A stretch of DNA of 64,000 nt from an uncultured Patescibacteria group bacterium (GCA_938041505.1 CALITC010000004.1:47228-111227), one strand, 5' to 3'; counted from the stretch's first letter, positions 41,866 through 51,093 are shown. The notes: generated by a model from the sequence alone, not told the origin. Numbers and translations are program-made.

Positions 41866-42797
41866 TCATTCAGCATACTGCATAAACGCCTTCCAGACTT
41901 TTTTGGAATTAACAAAAGATGCAACTTTAAGCATTTGAACAGTAGATAACTTTTTTGTTGCAAATATCTGAACCCACAACGACTTATTTTTTACCTTTAG
42001 GCCTATAGAATGAAGCTCTTCACCAGAATAATCAAATAAATTCATTTGGCTCAAAAATAACGGAAGAATCTGATGAACACAGGCATCGCTTATAGAGCCA
42101 TAGCTAAACAAACTAACAATTTCTGGTACCTCTAACAACCTTTGCGAAATAACATACTCCCAGTAACGATCAGTGTCATAATGATAAATGCCTGTGTCAA
42201 ATATTTTTTCTGACGACAAGCCATCAAAAAACCTGGCCTCATCCATATTGGATCTAAGTTACCTTCAATATTATATTGATTAGCGATAGTTAATCTCTCC
42301 GCATCACTCACACTGTAATATTTCAAATAATAAGACCAGCGTAATTGAGAGGGGAATTTCTGAATAATCTCTCGGCATTGATCTTGAGAAATTAATTGAA
42401 AGTTCAAGCTTGACAGCAAAAGCTTATCTACCTTGTCACTAATTATTTCAGAATTGAAAAAATCAATTAAAGCTGGTTGCTCAAGCCCATTAAAACTCAA
42501 AATTGCCTCGACCAACTTATCAGAATATATCTTTCTTTTATCTAAAAAAGCAGATAAATTTTCTGCTGAATTTGAAGTCAATAATGGTAAAGATTTCGAC
42601 CATAGATATCTACTATCAACTTCCTTACAGACATAATGCAGCAATTTAACGTACCCTTCATGTAACTCACCTTTAATACCATATACTTCAAAAAGCAAAT
42701 CCCAATCAGAGTCTTTCAAAGGAGAACCTTTGTTCAAAGCAATGTAATCAATCAAATCTAATTCTTTTCGCAAAATTAATTCTCGAATACTTATCAA
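41866..42797 (-). pseudogene. Hypothetical gene split by a one-base frameshift in a homopolymer
   Basis: The ORF track gives 42132-42797 (221 aa) and 41866-42246 (126 aa) in different frames with a 115-base overlap. The end of the first ORF becomes a short hydrophobic stretch unlike the rest, while the second frame continues in the same helical, acidic style (FFDGLSSEKIFDTGIY). The switch point contains six As (42226-42231; Ts on the coding strand); one more T would join the frames as ...RPGFFDGLSS..., giving about 310 residues. The start is TTG with GAGG upstream. Either a real frameshift, slippage, or an assembly error; two overlapping genes starting at MDEARFF are less likely. Function unknown. 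Confidence 0.6.
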
Positions 42798-43160
42798 AAT
42801 AGCAACCTCAATAAATTGTTAATTATTAACCCTCAAGTAAGTAGCAAAATTCCAAATTATTGTCGAGCGTACAAAATAACGAACTTGTAACGAGCAGTCT
42901 CTAATAACAACAGAAACGAAAGCAAAGTGTGTTGAATATATAAATTTATTATTGTAGTTGACATTATACTTTTTATGTACTAATTAAATCTTTTGTAGAT
43001 AATAAAACAAGAAGAGAGTGAAATTAGTAACAAAAAATAGTTTAAAATCAGAAAATTTTTCTTTAAAGCAGGCAGCGACATTTTTTCAAGACAGAGAAAA
43101 GCGCCTGAATTAGTCACGAATAAGACGGATATAATCCATATTCTCGGAGAATATACAACT
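42798..43160. other. Gap before the Fic-N-like gene
   Basis: 363 bases. A plus-strand TTGACA, 17 bases, TAATTA occurs near 42958-42986. From 43041 on, the frame of the next gene is open without a stop or an ATG, and its translation (KAGSDIF..., HILGEYTT) looks like protein, so the gene may have lost its original N-terminus. The first 150 bases show nothing that I can name. Confidence 0.4.
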
Positions 43161-43550
43161 ATGTTAAGAGATAGACGAACCATATACTTAATAAATCTAT
43201 TTGAAGAACAAGTACTTAACTTATTGACCGACACAAGTGACAGTTTATATGACCTAGGCAAGATTATTGCCAATATACCAGATAATAATATTGAGAAATC
43301 TAACTGGAGCCAGATAATCAACACCTATAAAGTCGCAAATGCGATTGAAGGAACACAACTACAGTATAGAGACTATCTGCGCGCTTCATTTTTTGACGGA
43401 AAAATCAATCGTGAAGACATAACCTCTAATAATATCGAAGACCTTCAAAAAGATATTAATACCTACAGGAAGCTGATCGACATGCGTGCATTAATTTCAA
43501 AGAATGACACTGTCACATGGAACTCTGTACTAACATATAAACGAGAATAA
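43161..43550 (+). CDS. Fic N-terminal-domain-like fragment
   Basis: 129 residues, helical. The segment VANAIEGTQLQYRDYLRA followed by an IEDLQKDINTYRKLIDM helix resembles the N-terminal (Fic_N) part of Fic proteins, where an SS.IEG motif precedes the catalytic core. The inhibitory Ser/Thr is Ala here. The catalytic HPFxxGNGR core is absent: the gene ends after about 30 more residues, and an intrinsic terminator follows. The frame is open upstream of the ATG. It may be a remnant of a Fic gene or a free-standing regulator; this is tentative. Confidence 0.45.
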   Translation: MLRDRRTIYLINLFEEQVLNLLTDTSDSLYDLGKIIANIPDNNIEKSNWSQIINTYKVANAIEGTQLQYRDYLRASFFDGKINREDITSNNIEDLQKDINTYRKLIDMRALISKNDTVTWNSVLTYKRE

Positions 43551-43579
43551 TTACCCAGATTTAATTACTCCTCCATAAT

Positions 43580-43607
43580 AATGCAACGTGCTTTGCGTTA
43601 TTTTTTT
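43580..43607 (+). terminator. Intrinsic terminator after the Fic-N-like gene
   Basis: AATGCAA/TTGCGTT stem (one G-U pair) with a 6-base loop, then ATTTTTTT; it overlaps the last codon of convergent rarA. Confidence 0.65.
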
Positions 43608-44778
43608 AGTAATATCTCATGTCTTTCAGCTTATGTGGAAAACATTCTTGGCTTGACTTACCACCCTCTACATTATGATCGTATTCATACCCCTTACCAT
43701 AACCGATATCTTTCATTAGTTTGGTTGAGGCGTTACGGAAATGCATCGGAACTGGAAGCATACCATGTTGATCCACATCAGCATATGCAGCCTTCAGCGC
43801 CACATATGCAGCGTTACTTTTAGGAGAATTACCCAGATACTGCACTAGTTGCGCTATAGCCACCGCACACTCCGGCATCCCTATCCGCTCAACAGTCGTA
43901 AATACTTCGTTAGCTAGTAGTAACGCATTAGGATTCGCATTCCCAATATCTTCACTAGCAAAGCGCACCAATCTCCGCACAATATATCGAGGATCCTCGC
44001 CACCTCTAAGCATTCTAGCAACCCAATAAAGGGCGGCATCAGGATTAGAAGACCGCAAGCTCTTATGGACTGCGCTAATAATATTGTAGTGCTCCTCGCC
44101 ATTCCGATCGTAGTTGATAGACTTCTGAGCGGCCTGGTCAATTATAGATTTATCAATATTCTCAAAACCTGCTAAAACCTCCAAAGTATTCAGCCCAAAC
44201 CGAATATCGCCGTCACTGACAGCTGCCAAATATTCTAAGTCTTTTTTCTTAATCTTTATTCCCAGTTCCTTTTTTCCATTAGTCAGCGCCCTGGTAACAT
44301 CTTCCAATGAAGGCATCTCAAACACTAACACCCGCGAACGAGAAAGCAATGCAGAATTAATTGTGAACGAAGGGTTTTCAGTAGTAGCCCCAAGCAAAAT
44401 TATCGTCCCATCTTCCACATATGGTAAGAGCGCATCTTGCTGAGCCTTATTCCACCGATGAATCTCATCAATGAAGAGGATAGTTTGCCGCTGCAAGAGA
44501 TCGTTACTCTCGGCAGTGGCCAGGACTTTCTTCAAAGCCTCTTTGCCATCAATCACTGCCGATAACGTGCGAAAATCAGAATCAGTTTCAGTTGCAATAA
44601 TCCTCGCTAGTGTTGTCTTCCCACAAGCCGGCGGACCCCAGAATATCATACTCGGCAATTCCCCAGAAGCCAAAATCTTAGTCACCAAACCTTCCCTACC
44701 CACAAGAGATTCCTGCCCAATAAACTCATTAAGAGATTTAGGACGCAAACGTTCTGCTAGCGGCTTAGACTGTTGCAT
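43606..44778 (-). CDS. rarA: Replication-associated recombination protein RarA/MgsA
   Basis: 390 residues from the ATG at 44778 (MQQSKPLAERLRP); the track's start at 44787 is TTG. AAA+ clamp-loader-like ATPase: the typical N-terminal PLAERLRPKSLNEFIGQESL, Walker A GPPACGKTT (about 49-57), Walker B ILFIDEIHRW, sensor 1 ATTENPSF, and the C-terminal tetramerisation region with DEDPRYIVRRL-like and GMPEC..A motifs. Acts at stalled forks. Normal length (about 390-450). Confidence 0.93.
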   Translation of the reverse strand: MQQSKPLAERLRPKSLNEFIGQESLVGREGLVTKILASGELPSMIFWGPPACGKTTLARIIATETDSDFRTLSAVIDGKEALKKVLATAESNDLLQRQTILFIDEIHRWNKAQQDALLPYVEDGTIILLGATTENPSFTINSALLSRSRVLVFEMPSLEDVTRALTNGKKELGIKIKKKDLEYLAAVSDGDIRFGLNTLEVLAGFENIDKSIIDQAAQKSINYDRNGEEHYNIISAVHKSLRSSNPDAALYWVARMLRGGEDPRYIVRRLVRFASEDIGNANPNALLLANEVFTTVERIGMPECAVAIAQLVQYLGNSPKSNAAYVALKAAYADVDQHGMLPVPMHFRNASTKLMKDIGYGKGYEYDHNVEGGKSSQECFPHKLKDMRYY

Positions 44779-44803
44779 ATGTTGCAACTAGACCATAAAA
44801 AAA

Positions 44804-45034
44804 CTATTCTGGCAATACAAGAGACTCTATCTGTTTGATTACGTCTTGAGCAATCGCTCTACGGTGAATTAACTTCTTCCTCTTCTCCCACCCCTCAGTC
44901 AAAGGGTTATGTGCCCAAAAAGCCACCCAAATCGAAGCTCCATGGGAACACAACGAACAGGCACTCCCGTCACAAGTCAGTAAGATATGTGAAGTGGTCT
45001 TAATTCTGCAAAAAAACAGCTCACATTTCTGCAA
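44804..45034 (-). CDS. Possible small Cys-containing protein
   Basis: 76 residues, TTG start only, no ATG in frame. It contains CDGSACSLCSHG, a Cys-rich stretch that might bind a metal, and a helical charged C-terminus. It ends 25 bases before the rarA start, so it could be co-transcribed. It may also be a chance ORF; I keep it at low confidence because its composition is protein-like. Confidence 0.3.
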   Translation of the reverse strand: MQKCELFFCRIKTTSHILLTCDGSACSLCSHGASIWVAFWAHNPLTEGWEKRKKLIHRRAIAQDVIKQIESLVLPE

Positions 45035-45067
45035 GCTTATGTAGATTAATAATAAACAATAACTTTT

Positions 45068-45457
45068 TCATTCTTTCCTAGGCTGAACTGTCCAACCACG
45101 TGAAAGCTGACACTCTTCAACCCATTGGAACGTACTTCTTGTGCTATATGGATATAGTATATCCTTACATTTATAGTGCCATATTTTATCACGATATATG
45201 AGCGTAGATTTATGCTCAACAGGATCTCTGTTGGCAATGTATTTAAGCTTGATATCACCAAGATACCTGGGTTTGCTTGCATTTTGGGCAATATCAATCA
45301 AATACTCAATACCACCTGCAACACAAGTACCCACACCGTCACAAAACAAGATTCTGCCTTGTCTACAAGCTTCATGGTAAGGCGGCTGAAAGGTATGCTC
45401 CCAACCACGCGCCTTGCACAACTCATCCAAATTTGTAACTAATTTTGTAATCTCCAT
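45068..45457 (-). CDS. Hypothetical protein
   Basis: 129 residues starting with an ATG (MEITKLVTNLDEL). Six Cys (KARGW...EACRQG; LFCDGVGTCVAGG; YKCKDIL; EECQLSRG) and many Trp, Tyr and His. No signal peptide or membrane segment. Family not recognised. Composition and length make a real gene likely. Confidence 0.55.
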   Translation of the reverse strand: MEITKLVTNLDELCKARGWEHTFQPPYHEACRQGRILFCDGVGTCVAGGIEYLIDIAQNASKPRYLGDIKLKYIANRDPVEHKSTLIYRDKIWHYKCKDILYPYSTRSTFQWVEECQLSRGWTVQPRKE

Positions 45458-45571
45458 TACAATTTAATAAACCTCAATATACACTTTATAGTAAGTTAAC
45501 ATAATATAAAGTATATGTCAAATTATAAAAGGTGCCTTTTTAATTAAAATACCTACTCTTTGCCACCCAAT

Positions 45572-46021
45572 CTAATCCCTAGTCAAGGAAAATCTCTCTG
45601 ACAACTTATCTGCAATAATAACAGCAATAACCACCTCGACAAAACTAAGCACTATTGAAAGAAGAGTGAGTTCAAGATCTGCTAGCTGCATATTATACAT
45701 ACCCACCCAAAACAGACCAAAGAAAAAAAGCCAAGAGAAAACTATAGACTTAGTCCTATAACCACCATTATTTCCGTAAACTATAGTAAACAAAACCAGT
45801 GAAAAAACGATCAAACCTGTCAGCAAAGTATCCCAAAAGCCCCAGATTAAAAACCTCGGCAAATCAAAGAGTGCAACACCTTCGCCAAAATCTTCAATCA
45901 AAGAAGGTCGTATGAAGCTAAGATAGCGAAACGTCTCCCATGCGTGCACCCACAAACTAGTTATCAAAGTAACTATTATAAAACTCTTCCAGCTTATTTT
46001 TAACTTTTTAGTTGTTTTCAT
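45572..46021 (-). CDS. Four-helix membrane protein co-transcribed with a TetR regulator
   Basis: 149 residues, four hydrophobic segments (about 12-28, 53-78, 87-108, 112-138). Its ATG overlaps the stop region of the TetR gene by 4 bases, so translation is coupled. Proteins in this arrangement are often the regulated target, for example an efflux or stress membrane protein, but no family was recognised. It would be under the same operator as tetR. Confidence 0.65.
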   Translation of the reverse strand: MKTTKKLKISWKSFIIVTLITSLWVHAWETFRYLSFIRPSLIEDFGEGVALFDLPRFLIWGFWDTLLTGLIVFSLVLFTIVYGNNGGYRTKSIVFSWLFFFGLFWVGMYNMQLADLELTLLSIVLSFVEVVIAVIIADKLSERFSLTRD

Positions 46022-46617
46022 ATAATTATTTTTAATTGATTAAACAAAATATCCACAAATATCTCCACAGGGATCACAGACTGAGTTAATTTGGATTGAA
46101 GTAAAGAGCCAGCAAAAGTATTGTGTATGAAATAAGCTGTCTCTATTGGTTCCATATCAATTGATAACAAACCAAATTCCTTGCACTCATTCACATACTC
46201 AACGATCGGCTTCAGCAATTTATCATATTCTACCTCCAAAAAAGACCTAAAATCATCATCAAAAGAATTACTTTCTTGAATCATGTTATACATAAGGCAC
46301 CCTACTTGGGTATCACTTTTTTTCATCATAGAAACTATACAATCAGCATAGTAGTCTTTTAGTCGGCAGGGCATCTGAATTGAATCATTACCAGTATACA
46401 GGTATATTTTGGCTTGAAAATCGTCCACATATTTACGCAGAGATTTGCGAGCAAAATCTTCCTTATTGTTAAAATAATGATAAAAAACACCTTTTGAAAT
46501 ACCCAAACCGTCTATTATTGCATCAACTTTCAAGGAAAAATAGCTACTGCCCCAGAGCAAAGATACACCTTTTTCCAAAATCTGCTCATATTCGTGTTTC
46601 TTGTATGTTTTTCCCAT
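46018..46617 (-). CDS. TetR/AcrR-family transcriptional regulator
   Basis: 199 residues. The N-terminal helix-turn-helix is typical: FSLKVDAIIDGLGISKGVFYHYFNNKEDFARKSL (about 27-60), with the SKGVFYHYFxNKEDL signature. The C-terminal ligand/dimer domain is helical (SIQMPCRLKDYYADCIVSMMKK onward). It contains four Cys. It lies directly behind an inverted repeat that overlaps its own promoter, which points to autorepression together with the downstream membrane-protein gene. Confidence 0.9.
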   Translation of the reverse strand: MGKTYKKHEYEQILEKGVSLLWGSSYFSLKVDAIIDGLGISKGVFYHYFNNKEDFARKSLRKYVDDFQAKIYLYTGNDSIQMPCRLKDYYADCIVSMMKKSDTQVGCLMYNMIQESNSFDDDFRSFLEVEYDKLLKPIVEYVNECKEFGLLSIDMEPIETAYFIHNTFAGSLLQSKLTQSVIPVEIFVDILFNQLKIII

Positions 46618-46625
46618 ACGATTAT

Positions 46626-46654
46626 TAATTAGACTATTTAGTCTAATTTGTCAA
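46626..46654 (-). promoter_or_regulatory. tetR promoter with embedded operator
   Basis: Minus-strand TTGACA (46649-46654), 17 bases, TAATTA (46626-46631), ending 8 bases before the ATG. A perfect inverted repeat, ATTAGACTA-TT-TAGTCTAAT, occupies 46628-46647, that is, the spacer plus most of the -10. A TetR dimer there would block RNA polymerase. Confidence 0.75.
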
Positions 46655-46807
46655 ACCAGCTATATTTTCTCTAATTTTACTGAGATACGGATGGATACCC
46701 TACCACAAAAAAGCAAGGTTTTTATAATTTTCCACAAAATTTTGCTCTTTCATGATTAGAGCGAAAAGAAAAAAATAATCAACTAAAGTATGATTTCATA
46801 CAATTAT

Positions 46808-46833
46808 CCTCAGCAAATTAAAAAAGGCTGAGG
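46808..46833 (-). terminator. Terminator-like hairpin after the large anchored protein gene
   Basis: CCTCAGC/GCTGAGG, 7-bp stem with a 12-base A/T-rich loop, 33 bases past the stop of the 46866 gene; the U tract after it is weak. Confidence 0.4.
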
Positions 46834-46865
46834 TATTATTTATCTATAGATGAAATATATCTATT

Positions 46866-48569
46866 CTATCTAAAAGTAGAATTTTCAATTATTTTTCTAA
46901 TCTCGTTACGCTCCGCTTCAGGGAAATTATTGATGTTTCCATTTGTTTGGATAGTAAGTTGATAGATCACATACTGGTCTCCTTGGCCGGCAAACTGAGC
47001 GTACTTATCATTAAAATCTACATCAATATTAGAAGTTAGAATATTAGCAAAAGTGGTACAATCTCCTTGCACACCATAATAGTGGTTATTATCAGCACTA
47101 CTGTAGTACTCGTTGTAAGAGCCAGGAATATTGTAGTGCATAGGAGTTTCTTCGAAGAAGGGCCCACAACCGGCAATAATCTTTGGTTGTATTTTTAAGG
47201 TAAGAGTCGAATTATTTTTTTTCAATTCAATATACCTAGTCAACAAGTTGTCATAAAACTCTGGCTCTGTGAAACTATTAAAACTCCAGTCACTCGGATA
47301 AACCAGTTTTAAGTTATTAAAAAACGGATTAGTATAGACCTGCTCAGTAATTTGCGGCTCTTCTTCTACATCAGGTTGATCCTGTGGAGGCTCTACTTTC
47401 GCAGGTGCTGTTTTTAAAATCTCAGAATTTATTTTTCCCCCTTCGTCAGCAAACTTTCTTATTTCGTTCCCGTTTTCATCTGTAGTAAGTTCATACACTA
47501 AGCCAGATCGATCAGAACCAACCAAAACATCTTTAAAATCTAAGGTAACATTTTCATCATATTCAAAATTAAAATTATCTATAGATAGCTGCACGTCAAA
47601 ATCTTTCAAGTTAATAATAAAGTCAGATTCTTTTTGATAAATTACTTCAATTAAATTGACTAAACCAGGCTGAATGATCTTCTCAAAACCAGAAGTAATC
47701 AACGAAACTTCCTCATAGCTAGAAGTTTCCAATCCTTGCTCACAAGTGATAAGCGAGTAATTATCAAGACTTTCAACATTTAAATCCGTACCCTCTTCGA
47801 CATTCAAATACAATTTATCATTCTCATTTTGTATACCCTTAATATTGTTCGATATCCCAACACTAAGATTACATCCATATTTATCACCGCCAATCGTAGT
47901 AGAAACACCTGAGACAATTGGTAAAATATCATTTCTCTCTCCCGTGTCTGCCTGCGGCTTTTTGATTAAAATTTTGTATCCTTCATATATTTGTTCAGCG
48001 CTCAGTGAAAAGCCGTAATAACTACCTTCATCAATACCAAACTTAGCTATGTAAGCCTTACCTGAAGACAGTTCATTATTTGGAGCAATATAGACTTCTT
48101 GAACCCCTTCCAAAGATTGATCTGATAATAATATTTCTAATTCTTCTACACTTGCCTTTTCTAGCGAATCTTCAAGATCTTCTGCAACCACTTCTACAGA
48201 AGCGCAACTAACGAGAACCTGAGGTTCTTGGCCAGAAGTACGGTAGTCATCGGCAACCCCAAGAGCAATCCCAAGTGGGACATGCACCGGCTCATCAGCC
48301 TCATCGGTATAAAAAACTTCAAAGTGGCACGGTAAATCATCTTTAAAATCAAACGATCGTGAGTTAGAAAACTTTTCATCCAAGCCAGATATACTATCAG
48401 TGTCTTTGTTTCCAGAATTATCAAAGACTCCAGATCTTCCAGCTAAAAATATACCTCCCATCACAAAAGCTAAACCTGCAAATATAGCTACAATTACATA
48501 AATAGCTTTGTAATCGTTCTGACTTGTTTTACCTTCAATACTAGAGGAATTTTTTTTATCTTTAGATAT
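46866..48569 (-). CDS. Large membrane-anchored surface protein (YPSDW-type), start codon unclear
   Basis: The ORF-track product begins at a GTG in the middle of a membrane helix. The frame is open upstream to 48608 and encodes a basic, Ser-rich cytoplasmic tail (SKDKKNSSSIEGKTSQND) and the first half of the helix (YKAIYVIVAIFAGLAF), but holds no ATG, GTG or TTG. I place the start at ATA 48569 (ISKDKK, where MSKDKK would be expected). A TTGATG-17-TATAAT promoter lies just upstream. The extracellular part of about 500 residues is beta-rich. The last 150 residues (TNPFFNNLKLVYPSDWSF onward, with Cys pairs) recur in the partial gene at 63451. Function unknown; the fold could be PsbP-like. Confidence 0.6.
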   Translation of the reverse strand: MSKDKKNSSSIEGKTSQNDYKAIYVIVAIFAGLAFVMGGIFLAGRSGVFDNSGNKDTDSISGLDEKFSNSRSFDFKDDLPCHFEVFYTDEADEPVHVPLGIALGVADDYRTSGQEPQVLVSCASVEVVAEDLEDSLEKASVEELEILLSDQSLEGVQEVYIAPNNELSSGKAYIAKFGIDEGSYYGFSLSAEQIYEGYKILIKKPQADTGERNDILPIVSGVSTTIGGDKYGCNLSVGISNNIKGIQNENDKLYLNVEEGTDLNVESLDNYSLITCEQGLETSSYEEVSLITSGFEKIIQPGLVNLIEVIYQKESDFIINLKDFDVQLSIDNFNFEYDENVTLDFKDVLVGSDRSGLVYELTTDENGNEIRKFADEGGKINSEILKTAPAKVEPPQDQPDVEEEPQITEQVYTNPFFNNLKLVYPSDWSFNSFTEPEFYDNLLTRYIELKKNNSTLTLKIQPKIIAGCGPFFEETPMHYNIPGSYNEYYSSADNNHYYGVQGDCTTFANILTSNIDVDFNDKYAQFAGQGDQYVIYQLTIQTNGNINNFPEAERNEIRKIIENSTFR

Positions 48570-48674
48570 GTTTTTATTTTTACTTACATTAATTATATCA
48601 CAATTATATTAAAACATCAATAGTAAAACTTCTTTTCTGGATTTTTTTATAGAATACAACTATACTTGGGAATA

Positions 48675-51092
48675 ATGACAGGATTAAGTAATCAAGAGGT
48701 TCTCGCCAAGCGTAAGATTTACGGATTTAACGAAATTAATCTCACAGACAAATGGGAAAAACTCAAAATACTACTTAAGCAATTTAGCTCACCGATGGTT
48801 TATATTTTAATCGCAGCTAGCTTAATATCTTATTTTACCAGAGAGATCATTGAGTTTGGAATTATCTTGCTGGTGCTAATATTAAATACCGCTCTTGGGT
48901 TTTTTCAAGAAGCTCGCTCTGTATCGAAAGCTCGGGAGTTAAAGAGCTTATTAAGCAACAGTGTAGCCGTCTACAGAGAAGGTAGAATTATTGAACTAGA
49001 CTCACGAGAACTGGTCCCTGGCGATGTAATATTCTTACAAGAAGGAAACAAGATACCTGCTGATGCCGTTCTCAAATCTGGAGATATACAGCTCAACGAG
49101 TCCGCTGTAACCGGAGAAAGCCTTCCAGTATTCAAAAAAATTAACGAACTACTATACTCAGGAACATATGTCTCGAAAGGTAACGGACAAGCCACAATCA
49201 CAAAAACAGGACTCCAGACTTTTATTGGCAATCTCAGCAAAGATCTCACTATAGCTGACACCACCGGGAACAACTTTATTCGCAAAACTAAAAAACTAAC
49301 ATTATACATATCTGCAGTATCCTTATTACTTTTTGCACTAGTAATAACTCTAAGCCTCGTCCGCGGTGAGCCATTCACGAATGCACTTATATATGCTATA
49401 TCCATTCTTGTCTCAGGAATCCCCGAAGGGTTACCAGCGGTAATAACCATCGCACTAACAACTGCCTCATTAGCTATTGCCAAGAATGGCGCTATCGTGA
49501 AAAAGCTCGAAGCTTCTGAAGCAGTTGGCGAAATTACAACCATAATCACTGACAAAACTGGTACCTTAACCGAGAACAAAATGAGTATTCAAGAGGTGTA
49601 CCTTCATCAAAATGGAAGACTAGAAAGTTACGATGAAAATAGTGAGAGTAAATACAGCGAACTATTACATCTAGCTTGCAAATACAGCAATACTATACCT
49701 GAGAATGAGCTAACCGGCGCTGGCTTTGATCTAAGTATTTTGGACCCAACCGAAAGCGCTTTATATAAATATTACCAAAAGTCCAACAAATCCTTAAGTG
49801 CGTGGAAAAAGATATACTACAGTAGCTTCGACTCAGAGAGGCAATATCAAGAAATAGCACTACAAAACAATGATAAAAATGTATCGATACGCGTTGGCGC
49901 CCCAGAAAAAATTGCCCAATATATATCTGAGAAACACCTCGATTTTGATTCCATTACAAAAAAAATAGCAACCCAAGGAGGTAGATCTCTAGCTATCAGT
50001 AGCAATAATTCAGGTGAATGGAATATTTTGGCAATTGTGCACATAGGAGACAATCTGCGAAGCGATGCCAAAAAGACAATTCTAAAAGCCCAGCAGCTAG
50101 GAGTAAGAGTCATCATGGCTACAGGCGACCATCCAAACACAGCTCTTTACTTTGCAAAAGCAAGTGGAATTACAGGAGATACTGCGATTACTGGGGCGGA
50201 TTTCTTGGCCCTCAACAAAACAGATCAACTACAAACAGCAAAAACTCACAATATTTTTGCTCGCATGATACCAGAAGCAAAAAAAGTGCTATCTCTAAGG
50301 CTTCAAGCACTTGGTGAGAATGTTGGTATGACAGGACATGGAGTCAACGATGCCCCAGTTCTCAAGTATGCAGATATTGGTATAGCAATGGGTCAAAGCG
50401 GCACCGAAATCGCCAAAGAAAGTGCAGATATAATTCTCACCAACGATAACCTATCGGTAATTATCGACGCTATAAAGCAAGGCAGGATTCTGTTTCAAAA
50501 TATTTATAACGGAATAACTTACTTGATATCAACCAATTTAGGAGAGCTGACAACATTTGCAATCTGTTTAATCGCTGGTCTACCCGCCCCGCTTGCCGCG
50601 ACTCAAATATTATGGATGAACCTAATCACAGACGGACTTAACGGCATAGCTCTAACTCAAGAAAAAAATCTAGGTAGCCAAAAATTCTCCAGACCAATTC
50701 CAAAATCACAAGGATTCATCGATCAAGATAATATCAAATTTCTTATTTCTAATTCGCTACTAATTGGCATTGGGGCAAGCTTGATCACATGGTACTTCCA
50801 AGATAATATAATACTTATGCAATCGCTTAACTTCGTATTTTTGAGCTTGACTCAAATTATCAATCAATACACCTGCAGGAATCCAGAATTCAAAACCAAA
50901 TGGCGCAATATGCTTGATAACAAGAGTGTCAACAGCGCATTCACCATCTCTGGGTTTCTTACCATATTCTTAGTTCAAGGCCCCTTTAACAAGGTCTTTG
51001 AACTCCAAGGACTACACCGGCTTCATTATATAGCCATTGGCATGGCATCCATAATTATATTTATGATAAATAGGAACTTAAAACGACAGTAG
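48675..51092 (+). CDS. P2-type cation-transporting ATPase
   Basis: 805 residues from the ATG at 48675; the track's TTG overlaps the end of the TATACT -10 box, and the -10 is 8 bases before this ATG. Motifs in order: AVTGESLPV (actuator), GIPEGLPAV in helix M4, as in Ca/Na pumps, DKTGTLT with phosphorylated Asp293, VRVGAPE in the nucleotide domain, ATGDHPNTA, then MTGHGVNDAP and a C-terminal pair of helix bundles. The family norm is TGDGVNDAP; here Asp is His555 (codon CAT, 50337-50339). Calcium or manganese export is likely. Whether the change harms activity is open. Confidence 0.9.
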   Translation: MTGLSNQEVLAKRKIYGFNEINLTDKWEKLKILLKQFSSPMVYILIAASLISYFTREIIEFGIILLVLILNTALGFFQEARSVSKARELKSLLSNSVAVYREGRIIELDSRELVPGDVIFLQEGNKIPADAVLKSGDIQLNESAVTGESLPVFKKINELLYSGTYVSKGNGQATITKTGLQTFIGNLSKDLTIADTTGNNFIRKTKKLTLYISAVSLLLFALVITLSLVRGEPFTNALIYAISILVSGIPEGLPAVITIALTTASLAIAKNGAIVKKLEASEAVGEITTIITDKTGTLTENKMSIQEVYLHQNGRLESYDENSESKYSELLHLACKYSNTIPENELTGAGFDLSILDPTESALYKYYQKSNKSLSAWKKIYYSSFDSERQYQEIALQNNDKNVSIRVGAPEKIAQYISEKHLDFDSITKKIATQGGRSLAISSNNSGEWNILAIVHIGDNLRSDAKKTILKAQQLGVRVIMATGDHPNTALYFAKASGITGDTAITGADFLALNKTDQLQTAKTHNIFARMIPEAKKVLSLRLQALGENVGMTGHGVNDAPVLKYADIGIAMGQSGTEIAKESADIILTNDNLSVIIDAIKQGRILFQNIYNGITYLISTNLGELTTFAICLIAGLPAPLAATQILWMNLITDGLNGIALTQEKNLGSQKFSRPIPKSQGFIDQDNIKFLISNSLLIGIGASLITWYFQDNIILMQSLNFVFLSLTQIINQYTCRNPEFKTKWRNMLDNKSVNSAFTISGFLTIFLVQGPFNKVFELQGLHRLHYIAIGMASIIIFMINRNLKRQ

Positions 51093-51093
51093 G

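Noticed and set aside
48971-49579. 202-aa antisense ORF inside the P-type ATPase gene
   Set aside because: It runs opposite conserved ATPase motifs; long antisense frames are expected opposite a constrained gene, and there is no start context.
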